A model generated the notes under the pieces. The model made no database searches, had not been told where the DNA came from, and saw only the letters and a program-made list of their open reading frames with translations. The translations under genes and the position numbers were made by a program. From Bacillota bacterium (GTDB lineage Bacteria > Bacillota > Sulfobacillia > Sulfobacillales > Sulfobacillaceae), in NCBI GenBank assembly GCA_021820675.1, contig JAKADI010000013.1:3339-12072 (forward strand): a stretch of DNA of 8,734 nt, given 5' to 3'. This document shows, one piece after another, positions 1-6,334 of this stretch; positions within the stretch are counted from its first letter, which is position 1; every line of letters starts with the position of its first letter.

Positions 1-1
1 C

Positions 2-838
2 GCGGTGATCGTGATGATTCTCCGAACAAGTGTTCCGGAAAGCCCGCGTTGGAAAATGGAGAATGGGGATACGGAAGGTGCCAAGGCTTTGGCCGAAGAG
101 ATCACGGGAAAAACCATTGTCACCCAAAAGGCTCCGTCGCGGAAAATGGCCTATAAAGACTTGTTCAGCGGACGTTATTTGACCCGTACGATTTTGGTAA
201 CGGTGCCGTGGTTTCTCATGGATATCGGCTTATATGGCATTGGGGTTTTTACTCCGACGATTTTATCGGTGATGGCGTTTGCCGGGCATGGAAGCTTTAT
301 TCACAAGGATATCTTATCGACACAAGGAGCTATCTTTCTGGATACTTTTCTTGTCATCGGGTTCGCGTTGAATATTATTTTCATCGAACGAATGGGGCGT
401 ATTCGGTTGCAGCTTCTAGGGTTCGCGGGGATGGGAATTGCCATGGCACTATTAACCTTTGTGGGAGTGCCTAAAGGAGCTGCGGGGTCCTTAACCGCCG
501 TTATTTTTATAGGCTTTGCCTTGTTTAATTTGGCCGTCAATATTGGGCCCAACGCCACCACTTGGATTTTGCCGACTGAGGTGTTTCCCACCAGTTTGAG
601 GGCGTCAGGACACGGATTGGCAGCTGCATCGGGAAAATTCGGGGCTGCGTTAGGGATCTTTCTGTTACCGGTGATTGAACAGGCATGGGGATTGGAGGCC
701 ACATTAGGTATGATTGCAACGGCGTCCTTATTGGGCTTGTTCGTGACATGGATTCTGGGCTTTGAAACGGCGGGAAGGTCGTTGGAAGAAGTGGGCGGTA
801 ACGAATCGGACCCTTCGTCCAGTCAAGTCACTGCTTAG
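2..838 (+). CDS. MFS transporter, phosphate:H+ symporter-like, 3' part only
   Basis: This is the C-terminal half of a 12-helix major facilitator; the reading frame is open at the left edge, so the first six helices lie outside the window. Residues are counted from the GTG at base 5. The loop after helix 6 carries PESPRW (11-16). About six hydrophobic helices follow, with IERMGR (127-132) in the helix 8-9 loop and ETAGRSLEE (254-262) after helix 12, as in sugar porters. Helix 7 has W69 and D73, and helices 10-11 have GPN (N183) and ASGK (K211). These match the spacing of the substrate residues W320, D324, N431 and K459 of the fungal phosphate carrier PiPT. I infer proton-coupled phosphate or similar anion uptake at the cytoplasmic membrane. 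The family call is firm and the substrate is inferred, since the N-terminal pocket residues cannot be seen. Confidence 0.85.
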   Translation, partial: AVIVMILRTSVPESPRWKMENGDTEGAKALAEEITGKTIVTQKAPSRKMAYKDLFSGRYLTRTILVTVPWFLMDIGLYGIGVFTPTILSVMAFAGHGSFIHKDILSTQGAIFLDTFLVIGFALNIIFIERMGRIRLQLLGFAGMGIAMALLTFVGVPKGAAGSLTAVIFIGFALFNLAVNIGPNATTWILPTEVFPTSLRASGHGLAAASGKFGAALGIFLLPVIEQAWGLEATLGMIATASLLGLFVTWILGFETAGRSLEEVGGNESDPSSSQVTA

Positions 839-840
839 AC

Positions 841-877
841 AGGAAGCCTAGTGAGCATCAGGCTCGCTAGGCTTCCT
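841..877 (+). terminator. Hairpin terminator after the MFS gene
   Basis: A 16-bp inverted repeat begins two bases after the stop codon: arm 841-856, 5-base loop, arm 862-877, with a single G-U pair. The stem is long and strong, but only two T residues follow it, so the U-tract is poor. It is probably the transcript end of the transporter gene. Confidence 0.6.
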
Positions 878-1130
878 TGGACGCCCTTCGGCGACTCTCC
901 AATGTCCCATACCAATCTGAACCCAAGAGACGAATATCCTCTTGTGTCATCCTCACCGTGGTTTAGCTTAAATAATATTTTGGAGAAGTGTCCTCCGCCC
1001 AAAGCGATCAAGCGAAAGGCGGGGGTTCGCGTTTTACAAAGCCACATAGAATCATACGACGAGGAGCAAGTAGGTCTCGAATTGCTCTCCATCTACCGGC
1101 CAAATTTCGGCTGAGGAGGTTTCTGCTGAC
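878..1130. other. Gap between two converging terminators, no gene recognised
   Basis: This is most of the 340-base interval between the transporter and the Fe-S carrier gene. Frames of about 85 codons are open on both strands here, but they run into the flanking hairpin, have no good ribosome site, and show no recognisable family. A short minus-strand frame (about 27 codons, ending inside the hairpin near 850) starts with ATG, but its purine stretch abuts the ATG, too close to serve as a ribosome site. I see no RNA gene. Confidence 0.5.
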
Positions 1131-1158
1131 AAAAATCCCCCTCATTTAGCCGAGGGGG
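1131..1158 (-). terminator. Intrinsic terminator of the Fe-S carrier gene
   Basis: Read on the minus strand, a 7-bp GC-rich stem (CCCCCTC at 1137-1143 with GAGGGGG at 1152-1158, 8-base loop) is followed by ATTTTT. It lies about 20 bases beyond the minus-strand stop codon, which is the expected form and place for an intrinsic terminator. The plus-strand reading has only TTT after the stem. Confidence 0.75.
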
Positions 1159-1178
1159 TTTCGACAGACCTTAGTGAT

Positions 1179-1544
1179 CTAGTGACTGCAGGAATTGGCA
1201 GCGCCAGCTTCGTCTTTTGTTCGGAAGGAATGACCGCAACCACACGAGGACACTGCGTTAGGATTGGTGATGGAAAAGCCTCCGCCCATCATCGAGTTAA
1301 CATAGTCAACTTCGATGCCTTCGAGGTAGGGGGCACTCTGCGGATCAATGACGACGCGAACACCACCGAATTCAAAAACATTATCATCGTTTTGAGCTGC
1401 ATCAAGAGCCATGCCATAACTAAAGCCACTGCATCCGCCCTTGCTGACATAAATCCGCAAGGCCAAATCGGAATGTTCTTTGGATGCCATAAATTCCTTG
1501 ACTTTGTCTGTTGCCGTCTCAGTTAATGTAACCACTTGTGTCAC
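1179..1544 (-). CDS. A-type iron-sulfur carrier protein (IscA/ErpA/HesB family)
   Basis: This is a small cytosolic protein of 121 residues, near the usual 105-120, that accepts Fe-S clusters (or iron) from a scaffold and passes them to apo-enzymes. The three family cysteines are present: C38 in KGGCSGF and C101/C103 in the SCGCG motif. The beta-rich core has IYVSKGGCSG, VVIDPQSAPYLEG (64-76) and FSITNPNA (90-97) in the usual order. A tail of about 15 residues after CGCG holds one more cysteine, C119. The start is GTG at 1544. A GTG three codons inside (1535) is an equal candidate, because the GGGGGTGA overlapping the first GTG resembles an anti-16S match and would sit well before it. The gene is alone, with its own terminator and no isc or suf genes beside it. 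ErpA, IscA and SufA cannot be told apart here. Confidence 0.93.
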   Translation of the reverse strand: MTQVVTLTETATDKVKEFMASKEHSDLALRIYVSKGGCSGFSYGMALDAAQNDDNVFEFGGVRVVIDPQSAPYLEGIEVDYVNSMMGGGFSITNPNAVSSCGCGHSFRTKDEAGAANSCSH

Positions 1545-1962
1545 CCCCAGAACAAGATTTCAAATTTGCATAGTAATACTCTACCATAATGCGTAAGGTT
1601 TGATTCCAAGAATTTTATGGTGTTAAAAAATAATTGTGTCATGAAGGAAGTTGCGGCACATATCCCAGTTTAAAGACCTGCACACATAACAGGCGAAAAT
1701 CCGGCGAGTCGAAATTGCACCGACACCTACCGGACGAGGGCATAATTTCCAAACATTGAACCATGCGGATGCCGGGGGGATAACTTATGAGGGGAGAATC
1801 CACAGGGAATGCGGGGCCACGCCGGGTCACAGTCGCATAGTCGCAATAGAAGAAAAGAATGCTGGGAAATACCCACTGACCATGCCAATTTCAAGAGAAA
1901 TTTGGCTCCGGAGGCCTCGAAACCGAATGCGGGGAAATTTCAGATTGCGAGCTCACGATGTA
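1545..1962. other. 418-base intergenic stretch without a recognisable gene
   Basis: Frames of 63-90 codons are open on both strands but lack convincing ribosome sites and family resemblance. The right half contains degenerate repeats, annotated separately. The left end holds the upstream region of the Fe-S carrier gene, including the short palindrome CAAATTTG at 1561-1568, but no clear promoter. There is no clear terminator for the marR gene that ends at 1963. Confidence 0.5.
1767..1938. repeat. Degenerate dispersed repeats, possible insertion-element end remnant
   Basis: A GAATGC-GGGG-AAAT word recurs: GAATGCGGGG at 1807-1816, GAATGCTGGGAAAT at 1857-1870 and GAATGCGGGGAAAT at 1925-1938, with a weaker form GGATGCCGGGG at 1767-1777. 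The spacing is uneven (about 50 and 68 bases). An AATTTC/GAAATT inverted repeat lies at 1887-1902, and an 8-base near-tandem AGTCGCAT/AGTCGCAA at 1831-1846. Several imperfect repeats of a GGGAAAT type recall the multiple terminal repeats of IS21-family elements, but no transposase is next to them. The repeats are seen directly; the insertion-element origin is a guess. Confidence 0.35.
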
Positions 1963-2430
1963 TTACTTTTTGGGGATTTTTGATTCCTGTTCAAGGGTTT
2001 GGAATACTGCTAATAAATCGGACAACCCCAGCATTAGGGCCTCCCGAGATGGTTGAGCCAAGCGTTCAGCAAAACGCATAACTTGGGCTTGGCGGCGTTC
2101 GAAGACCAACTCGGCCAGTTGTTGGCCATAAGACGATAGGCGTACCCGGACAACACGCCTATCCTGTTCATCGCGTTCTCGCCGAACTAAATTCATATTG
2201 ATTAGTCGATCAACCAGGCGGGTTGCCGCGCTTTCCGTGAGCCCAAGCTGGTCTGCGAGTTCGCCCATGGGCAGGTTGGTCACGCCATAAAGAGCGAAGA
2301 GTGCATTCATTTGTGATGGGGTAACCTCGAGGCCGATCAACTCGCGGCTGGCTTCGGCTTCTAGATAACGCATGATACGAGGAAAAATTCGTTGAATCTG
2401 GTCAACAAAGGCCTGAAGATCGCTATCCAT
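1963..2430 (-). CDS. MarR-family transcriptional regulator
   Basis: This is a 155-residue winged-helix DNA-binding protein, standard MarR length. A helical dimerisation region (about 3-50) precedes the helix-turn-helix MGELADQLGLTESAATRLVD (55-74). The wing follows, with the basic/acidic RRERDEQDRRVVRVRLS pattern (83-99) containing the family's D-x-R-R signature, and C-terminal dimerisation helices come last. The frame is open 49 codons further upstream, but the ATG at 2430 is preceded by GGGGGAG with 8 bases of spacing, and the upstream part reads like leader DNA. The gene is divergent from a beta-oxidation gene pair, so it probably represses that operon and perhaps itself, with an acyl-CoA or aromatic acid as ligand. 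The ligand is inference from context. Confidence 0.93.
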   Translation of the reverse strand: MDSDLQAFVDQIQRIFPRIMRYLEAEASRELIGLEVTPSQMNALFALYGVTNLPMGELADQLGLTESAATRLVDRLINMNLVRRERDEQDRRVVRVRLSSYGQQLAELVFERRQAQVMRFAERLAQPSREALMLGLSDLLAVFQTLEQESKIPKK

Positions 2431-2466
2431 TAATTCATCTCCCCCAAAGGCAGAGCAATTTATTTC

Positions 2467-2475
2467 ATCATAGCA
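2467..2475 (-). promoter_or_regulatory. Extended -10 promoter for marR
   Basis: The minus strand reads TGCTATGAT, an extended -10 element (TGN followed by TATGAT, 5 of 6 to consensus), with no good -35. It would start transcription near 2460, leaving a leader of about 30 bases to the ATG at 2430, and this supports that start choice. Confidence 0.5.
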
Positions 2476-2506
2476 AAGTTTGCGATTGATCGGTATAAAC
2501 TTGAAC

Positions 2507-2536
2507 TTGACAAATATTGCATATCGACTATATACT
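2507..2536 (+). promoter_or_regulatory. Sigma-A-type promoter of the acyl-CoA operon
   Basis: A perfect -35 TTGACA (2507-2512) and -10 TATACT (2531-2536, 5 of 6) are separated by 18 bases on the plus strand. Transcription would start near 2543, giving a leader of about 190 bases before the dehydrogenase gene. The -10 is overlapped by a palindrome, which suggests repression. Confidence 0.7.
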
Positions 2537-2548
2537 GGCGCTGTATAT
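2530..2548. promoter_or_regulatory. Candidate MarR operator palindrome
   Basis: The 19 bases ATATACTGGCGCTGTATAT form an inverted repeat with perfect 6-base arms (ATATAC and GTATAT) around a 7-base centre. MarR dimers usually bind palindromes of this length. The site covers the -10 and predicted start of the plus-strand promoter, so binding would block it, and it lies about 100 bases upstream of the marR start codon. Assignment to this MarR is inferred from position. Confidence 0.5.
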
Positions 2549-2624
2549 GGGTCAGGAGAGTCCCTTATCGGCAACATCGTGGGGCGAAATGGGGATTGAT
2601 GACGGCTGTGATGGTCGCCGTGTT

Positions 2625-2633
2625 TGTTATAAT
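2625..2633 (+). promoter_or_regulatory. Second, extended -10 promoter before the dehydrogenase
   Basis: TGTTATAAT is an extended -10 element with a perfect TATAAT at 2628-2633 and no clear -35. It would start near 2640, shortening the leader to about 93 bases and bypassing the palindrome at 2530-2548. This could give basal expression independent of the regulator. Confidence 0.4.
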
Positions 2634-2732
2634 CACAGAAAAGAACGGGTGCGGCGTGACGGTGCGGAAACCAATTTTATGCGAGGATTGATGGTGAGCA
2701 ACTGATGATTTGAGAGAAGGCAGGGGAAAGCC

Positions 2733-3923
2733 ATGTTTGTCAAAAAAGTTGCCGTGATAGGCGCTGGAACCATGGGTACCGACATTGCCTATAGCCTGGC
2801 GGTAGCCAATATTCCTGTCGTGTTGCGGGATGTCGATGAAAATGCCCTGCAGCGAGCCGAGCGGCGAATGCAAGATACGATTCACGGTGCTGTTACGAAA
2901 GGGCGGATGAGTGCCGATGATGCTCAAGGACGTTTGGCACAAGTTCGATTTAGTTCCCGGGATGAAGATATCGCAGATGTTTCTTTGGCCGTTGAAGCTG
3001 TTCCGGAGCGAATGGCCTTGAAAAAGACTGTGCTTAAAGAACTCGACCAAATTGTGCCGCCATTGGCGATTTTGGCAAGCAATACCTCAGCCTTGAGTAT
3101 TTCCGAAATGGCTGACGTTACCTTGCGACCCGAACGGGTGGCAGGCATGCACTTCTTCTATCCCGCCCATACCATGAAATTAGTGGAAATTATTGCGGGA
3201 AATAAGACCGACCGGGAGGTTCTGGAGACATTAAGCCAGTTAAGTGAGGAACTTCGCAAAATCCCGGTGGTCGTTAAGGAGTGTCCAGGGTTTGTCGTCA
3301 ACCGTGTGTTGACGGCCTCAATGGCTGCAATCATGCGATTTAAGGCGGAATATCATCTCCGACCCCAAGATATTGATAACGTGATTACCCATCGTCAGTT
3401 GGCTCCCCTGGGTCCCTTTGTCTTAGCGGATCGATTGGGGCTTGACGTCGTATGGGACGTGAGTCAGACACTGGAAAAGGCTTATGGGAATCGATTTGAT
3501 CCCGGACCCGAATTGAGGGATTTAGTCCACCAGCATCGCTTAGGGGCCAAGACCGGCCAAGGTTTTTATTCCTACCAAAACACCTCTTCCATTGACGGAA
3601 GTGAGCCGCGACCTTTGAGTGCAGAGCAAGAAGAGGACCTTATTGACCTCTTTACCTTGGCGGCGCTGGTGGAAGCCGTGCGGATATGGGAAGAAGGGAT
3701 TGCTAGTGCCCAGTCCATTGATGTTGCGCTTCGAGCAGGAGCAGGGCTGCCGATAGGGCCCCTTGCCATGGCAGATCAATTAGGACTTGATGTGGTTTAT
3801 CAGAAAATCGTGCATCTGGAAGAACGCTGGGGTGATGGCTTTAAACCTCCGTCGTCATTAAGAGATCGCGTGGAAAAAGGACAATTCGGAAGGAAAAGTG
3901 GCCGCGGTTATTTTGATTATTAA
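2733..3923 (+). CDS. 3-hydroxyacyl-CoA dehydrogenase, two C-terminal domains
   Basis: This soluble NAD-dependent enzyme oxidises (S)-3-hydroxyacyl-CoA to 3-ketoacyl-CoA in beta-oxidation or C4 acyl-CoA metabolism. An N-terminal Rossmann domain has GAGTMG (10-15) and acidic D33. The catalytic set S119, H140, E152, N190 keeps exactly the spacing of the human enzyme (S137, H158, E170, N208). Two copies of the helical C-terminal domain follow: about 186-282, ending GQGFYSY, and about 303-396, ending GRGYFDY, joined by a polar linker (283-302). At 396 residues it is longer than the single-domain form of about 285. Position 143 is Tyr where the usual motif is HFFNP. AGGGG six bases before the ATG fixes the start. 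It is first in an operon with the hydratase 39 bases downstream. Chain length cannot be told; 3-hydroxybutyryl-CoA is one possibility. Confidence 0.93.
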   Translation: MFVKKVAVIGAGTMGTDIAYSLAVANIPVVLRDVDENALQRAERRMQDTIHGAVTKGRMSADDAQGRLAQVRFSSRDEDIADVSLAVEAVPERMALKKTVLKELDQIVPPLAILASNTSALSISEMADVTLRPERVAGMHFFYPAHTMKLVEIIAGNKTDREVLETLSQLSEELRKIPVVVKECPGFVVNRVLTASMAAIMRFKAEYHLRPQDIDNVITHRQLAPLGPFVLADRLGLDVVWDVSQTLEKAYGNRFDPGPELRDLVHQHRLGAKTGQGFYSYQNTSSIDGSEPRPLSAEQEEDLIDLFTLAALVEAVRIWEEGIASAQSIDVALRAGAGLPIGPLAMADQLGLDVVYQKIVHLEERWGDGFKPPSSLRDRVEKGQFGRKSGRGYFDY

Positions 3924-3962
3924 CCTGAACCATAAACCATAATGAAAAGAGGGGACGAAAAA

Positions 3963-4715
3963 ATGGTTTCCGTTTCGCAAGAGCAACGAGATCATGTGAT
4001 GCTTTTCGTATTAAACCACCCACCCGTGAATTCCTTAAGTTTTCCCCTGCTTCAAGAATTGTCGCAAGCTCTGGATAATGCGATCGCTAATGAGGCGATT
4101 CGGGCCATAGTCATTACCGGACATGGCTCATTTTTTGCAGCAGGGGCCGATATTCCTAGTTTTTTGCAATTGGGGGGGAGCCTGAATGAATTTCTCCTTT
4201 ATGGAGCGGCATTATTCGACCGTATTGAGCGTTGTGCCAAGCCTGTGGTGGCTGCCGTCAATGGGGCGGCATTAGGCGGTGGCAACGAATTGGCTATGGC
4301 TTGTGATATACGTATAGCGTGCCCTGACGCCCGCTTTGGGCAGCCAGAAGTTAACCTGGGCATTATTCCGGGATGGGGTGGCACTGTGCGCCTGCCCAAA
4401 TTGGTTGGGCGTTCGGAGGCGACTCGCTTATTGTTAACCGGTGAGCCTGTGGAGGTCGAAGAAGCACGCCGCATGGGTTTGATACACCACGTTGTTCCGT
4501 CTCACTTGTTGGTGGAGTATGCGATAAATCAGGCGGATCGCCTGGCTAGCTTACCCCCGTTGGCATTACGTGCCATCAAGGAATTACTGGCCGATCCAGA
4601 ATTAGGGCAGGCCGGGGAAAGTGAGCGTATGGCGCGCCTCATGACATCAGAGGATGCGCTTGAGGGGATTACGGCCTTTTTGCAAAAAAGGCGGCCGCAA
4701 TTTAAAGGGAGCTAG
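3963..4715 (+). CDS. Enoyl-CoA hydratase (crotonase family)
   Basis: This 250-residue enzyme hydrates trans-2-enoyl-CoA to 3-hydroxyacyl-CoA, the substrate of the dehydrogenase encoded just upstream. The oxyanion-hole strand is FFAAGADI (57-64), and the active-site stretch ALGGGNELAMACDI (103-116) is followed by FGQPEVNLGIIPGWGGT (125-141). Both catalytic acids are present, E109 and E129, 20 apart like E144 and E164 of rat hydratase, so hydratase is more likely than an isomerase or other crotonase lacking one of them. The C-terminus has the usual EDALEGITAFLQKRRPQF trimerisation end. An ATG seven codons upstream (3942) is open, but AGAGGGG (3948-3954) lies 8 bases before the ATG at 3963, so I choose that start. 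It is the second and last gene of the operon. Confidence 0.93.
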   Translation: MVSVSQEQRDHVMLFVLNHPPVNSLSFPLLQELSQALDNAIANEAIRAIVITGHGSFFAAGADIPSFLQLGGSLNEFLLYGAALFDRIERCAKPVVAAVNGAALGGGNELAMACDIRIACPDARFGQPEVNLGIIPGWGGTVRLPKLVGRSEATRLLLTGEPVEVEEARRMGLIHHVVPSHLLVEYAINQADRLASLPPLALRAIKELLADPELGQAGESERMARLMTSEDALEGITAFLQKRRPQFKGS

Positions 4716-4759
4716 GCGGCGAGCCGTAGACGAATATCGTCAACTGCCTTCTCTTTTTT
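4715..4759 (+). terminator. Possible terminator of the acyl-CoA operon
   Basis: An outer stem GGCGG (4715-4719) pairs with CTGCC (4744-4748, one G-U), enclosing an inner 5-bp hairpin GACGA/TCGTC (4729-4741). TTCTCTTTTTT follows directly. The fold is asymmetric but its place, from the last base of the hydratase stop codon, is right. The remaining bases up to 4931 show no gene. Confidence 0.45.
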
Positions 4760-4931
4760 ACTACCGGCAATATCAAGAACGCCCTCACAGCAGTGGACGA
4801 TCATCATCCCAAGACGGCGAACACCGACTGATTGGTCGACCTCTTGGCCTACCTCGTCGACTGACGGCTCAGGGGTCGGATAACAGCATAGAGTCTTCAG
4901 ATTGGGATGAGTCCGGCTCTGCCGGATATTC

Positions 4932-6257
4932 CTATGGCATCACCTTTTGAGGATGGGGCCAGCGGCCGCGAATGAGGACTTGTCCCGCAATGGCCCCCCA
5001 CACGGCCTGATAGGCGCCGATGTGTGTATCAAAATTGGTTAATCCCGTTGCGTCGGGGGGCAACAGAAATAGATCAGAAGGATGAGTCATTGCTATACCA
5101 ATAGGGCGAGGCTGGCACAACGGAAACAATAACGATTGATTTAAGTGGTGGGACGCATCGTTGAGGTGAATAATCAGTTGCCATGCATTTTTTTGAACCT
5201 GCAACTGAATCTGAAGTAAATCTCTGACATCCGGGTCCAAATCGAGACATCGATAAAACGCCAGACCCTCGTGTTTTAATGATTGGAGCGGTGATGGTTG
5301 CCCAAACTCCAAGAGAGCTAGCTTTTTCCATTCGTGTTTTGCGGCGTACGGAGCTCCCGTGTGGACAACGGCATGATTCCAGATGTTTTGCGCCCATTTG
5401 TCGATGGGCCGTTGGGCTATCGACGGATTCCACGGTAGAGGGTGTTGTCCTTCCTTAAGTGTTCGAACACGGGAAAGAGCTGCATAGAGCTTCCGTTTCG
5501 ATATTTTCCGGTAATTCATTGCGGTCAACAATGTCCGGTAGGACGCATCAAGCGGCGCCTGAGCTGGCAAGAGGATGTTATCGCATCCGTTCTGAATGCC
5601 TGTGCTCACGTCATCCGGATGAAACTTTCCAGAACTCAAATCATGAACCAAAATCCCACGAAAATCGAGATGATCACGCCAAATCGTGGCACTGTGAGCC
5701 GTGTCGCCAGAAATTACCGCAGCGCCTAATCCGCTGTCAATGGTTGCGGTCAGTACGTCTGTTGCCTCGGGCGAAAGGGGGCTATAGGCGAACCGATTAA
5801 ACGGGGTCAGGCCACCTTGCCGCAGGTCCCTAATCCACAATTGCAAGTATTTTGACTGTTTGTCGGTCCACGGTCCGAGAGGAAAGTCGTTGAGGCCAAT
5901 CCGCGGCCCCATGACGCCCGTTATTCCTAACTGTCGCCAGATGAGTGTTAAGGTGTTTAAGAGTCTGTGTACATCATCAGTGAGTCCCGATACAGCCATA
6001 GAACGCCAAGACGGTAGCGGCCAAAGCGAGGACAGTGACGCCGCCGGGTCTAATATAATAAAAGGAGATGGTTGGTTGCCTAAGCTGGCGCTCTCGCGAA
6101 GAAGCCAAACGAGTTCCTGAAGAGCTTTCGGGGTAGGCACGTTCGGTGCATTAAGCACTACGCCGCCAATATGCCCTAAGCGCATAGCGGCCAAAACCGA
6201 AGGCGGCACCTGAGGTTCTTCGCACGTTAGAATCAACAATTGCCCCAGATGCTTCAC
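4932..6257 (-). CDS. Divergent GH3-fold protein, active-site motifs largely lost
   Basis: This is a 441-residue cytosolic protein with no signal peptide, laid out like the two-domain beta-N-acetylhexosaminidases of glycoside hydrolase family 3. GH3 landmarks are LGQLLIL (4-10), HIGGVVL (29-35), RQLGITGVMGPRIGLND (108-124), DSGLGAAVIS (174-183), FRGILVHDL (199-207), NGCDNILLPA (223-232), a RKISKRKLYAALSRVRTLK segment (250-268), and a GQVLIRGRWP end. Key motifs are missing: DQEGG is replaced by DPAAS (70-74), KHFPGHG and its loop are absent near 150-160, and the nucleophile segment reads VHDL. It may be a non-catalytic relative or an enzyme with changed chemistry. The start is GTG at 6257, because AAGGGG (6267-6272) lies 9 bases upstream and the promoter at 6288-6317 excludes the ATGs at 6374, 6344 and 6311. 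Fold confidence is fair; function is unknown. Confidence 0.72.
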   Translation of the reverse strand: MKHLGQLLILTCEEPQVPPSVLAAMRLGHIGGVVLNAPNVPTPKALQELVWLLRESASLGNQPSPFIILDPAASLSSLWPLPSWRSMAVSGLTDDVHRLLNTLTLIWRQLGITGVMGPRIGLNDFPLGPWTDKQSKYLQLWIRDLRQGGLTPFNRFAYSPLSPEATDVLTATIDSGLGAAVISGDTAHSATIWRDHLDFRGILVHDLSSGKFHPDDVSTGIQNGCDNILLPAQAPLDASYRTLLTAMNYRKISKRKLYAALSRVRTLKEGQHPLPWNPSIAQRPIDKWAQNIWNHAVVHTGAPYAAKHEWKKLALLEFGQPSPLQSLKHEGLAFYRCLDLDPDVRDLLQIQLQVQKNAWQLIIHLNDASHHLNQSLLFPLCQPRPIGIAMTHPSDLFLLPPDATGLTNFDTHIGAYQAVWGAIAGQVLIRGRWPHPQKVMP

Positions 6258-6287
6258 CGATGACTGCCCCTTCAAGTTGATAAGAGT

Positions 6288-6317
6288 AGTGTACCCAATG
6301 CTGGGTCTCATGGTCAA
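6288..6317 (-). promoter_or_regulatory. Promoter of the GH3-like gene
   Basis: The minus strand reads TTGACC (6317-6312), an 18-base spacer, then TACACT (6293-6288), matching 5 of 6 and 4 of 6 consensus bases. The predicted start near 6281 leaves a leader of about 24 bases to the GTG at 6257, with the AAGGGG ribosome site in between. Confidence 0.55.
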
Positions 6318-6334
6318 TTTATTACAGATAATTG

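Noticed and set aside
835..1114. Open frames of about 85 codons on both strands after the transporter gene
   Set aside because: They overlap each other and the terminator hairpin, lack ribosome sites at proper spacing, and show no family motifs.
2431..2577. A 49-codon N-terminal extension of the MarR protein
   Set aside because: The ATG at 2430 has a GGGGGAG site 8 bases upstream, MarR proteins normally begin here, and the extension would cover the promoters and palindrome.
2565..3050. A 161-codon minus-strand frame over the dehydrogenase start
   Set aside because: It is antisense to the highly conserved Rossmann domain and has no recognisable family.
4912..4926. A TCCGGC/GCCGGA hairpin just beyond the GH3-like stop, considered as its terminator
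   Set aside because: The stem is only 6 bp and no T-tract follows on the minus strand; it may still affect transcript ends.
4654..4950. A 98-codon plus-strand frame after the enoyl-CoA hydratase
   Set aside because: It begins inside the hydratase gene in another frame, has no ribosome site, and is rich in Arg and Ser without motifs.
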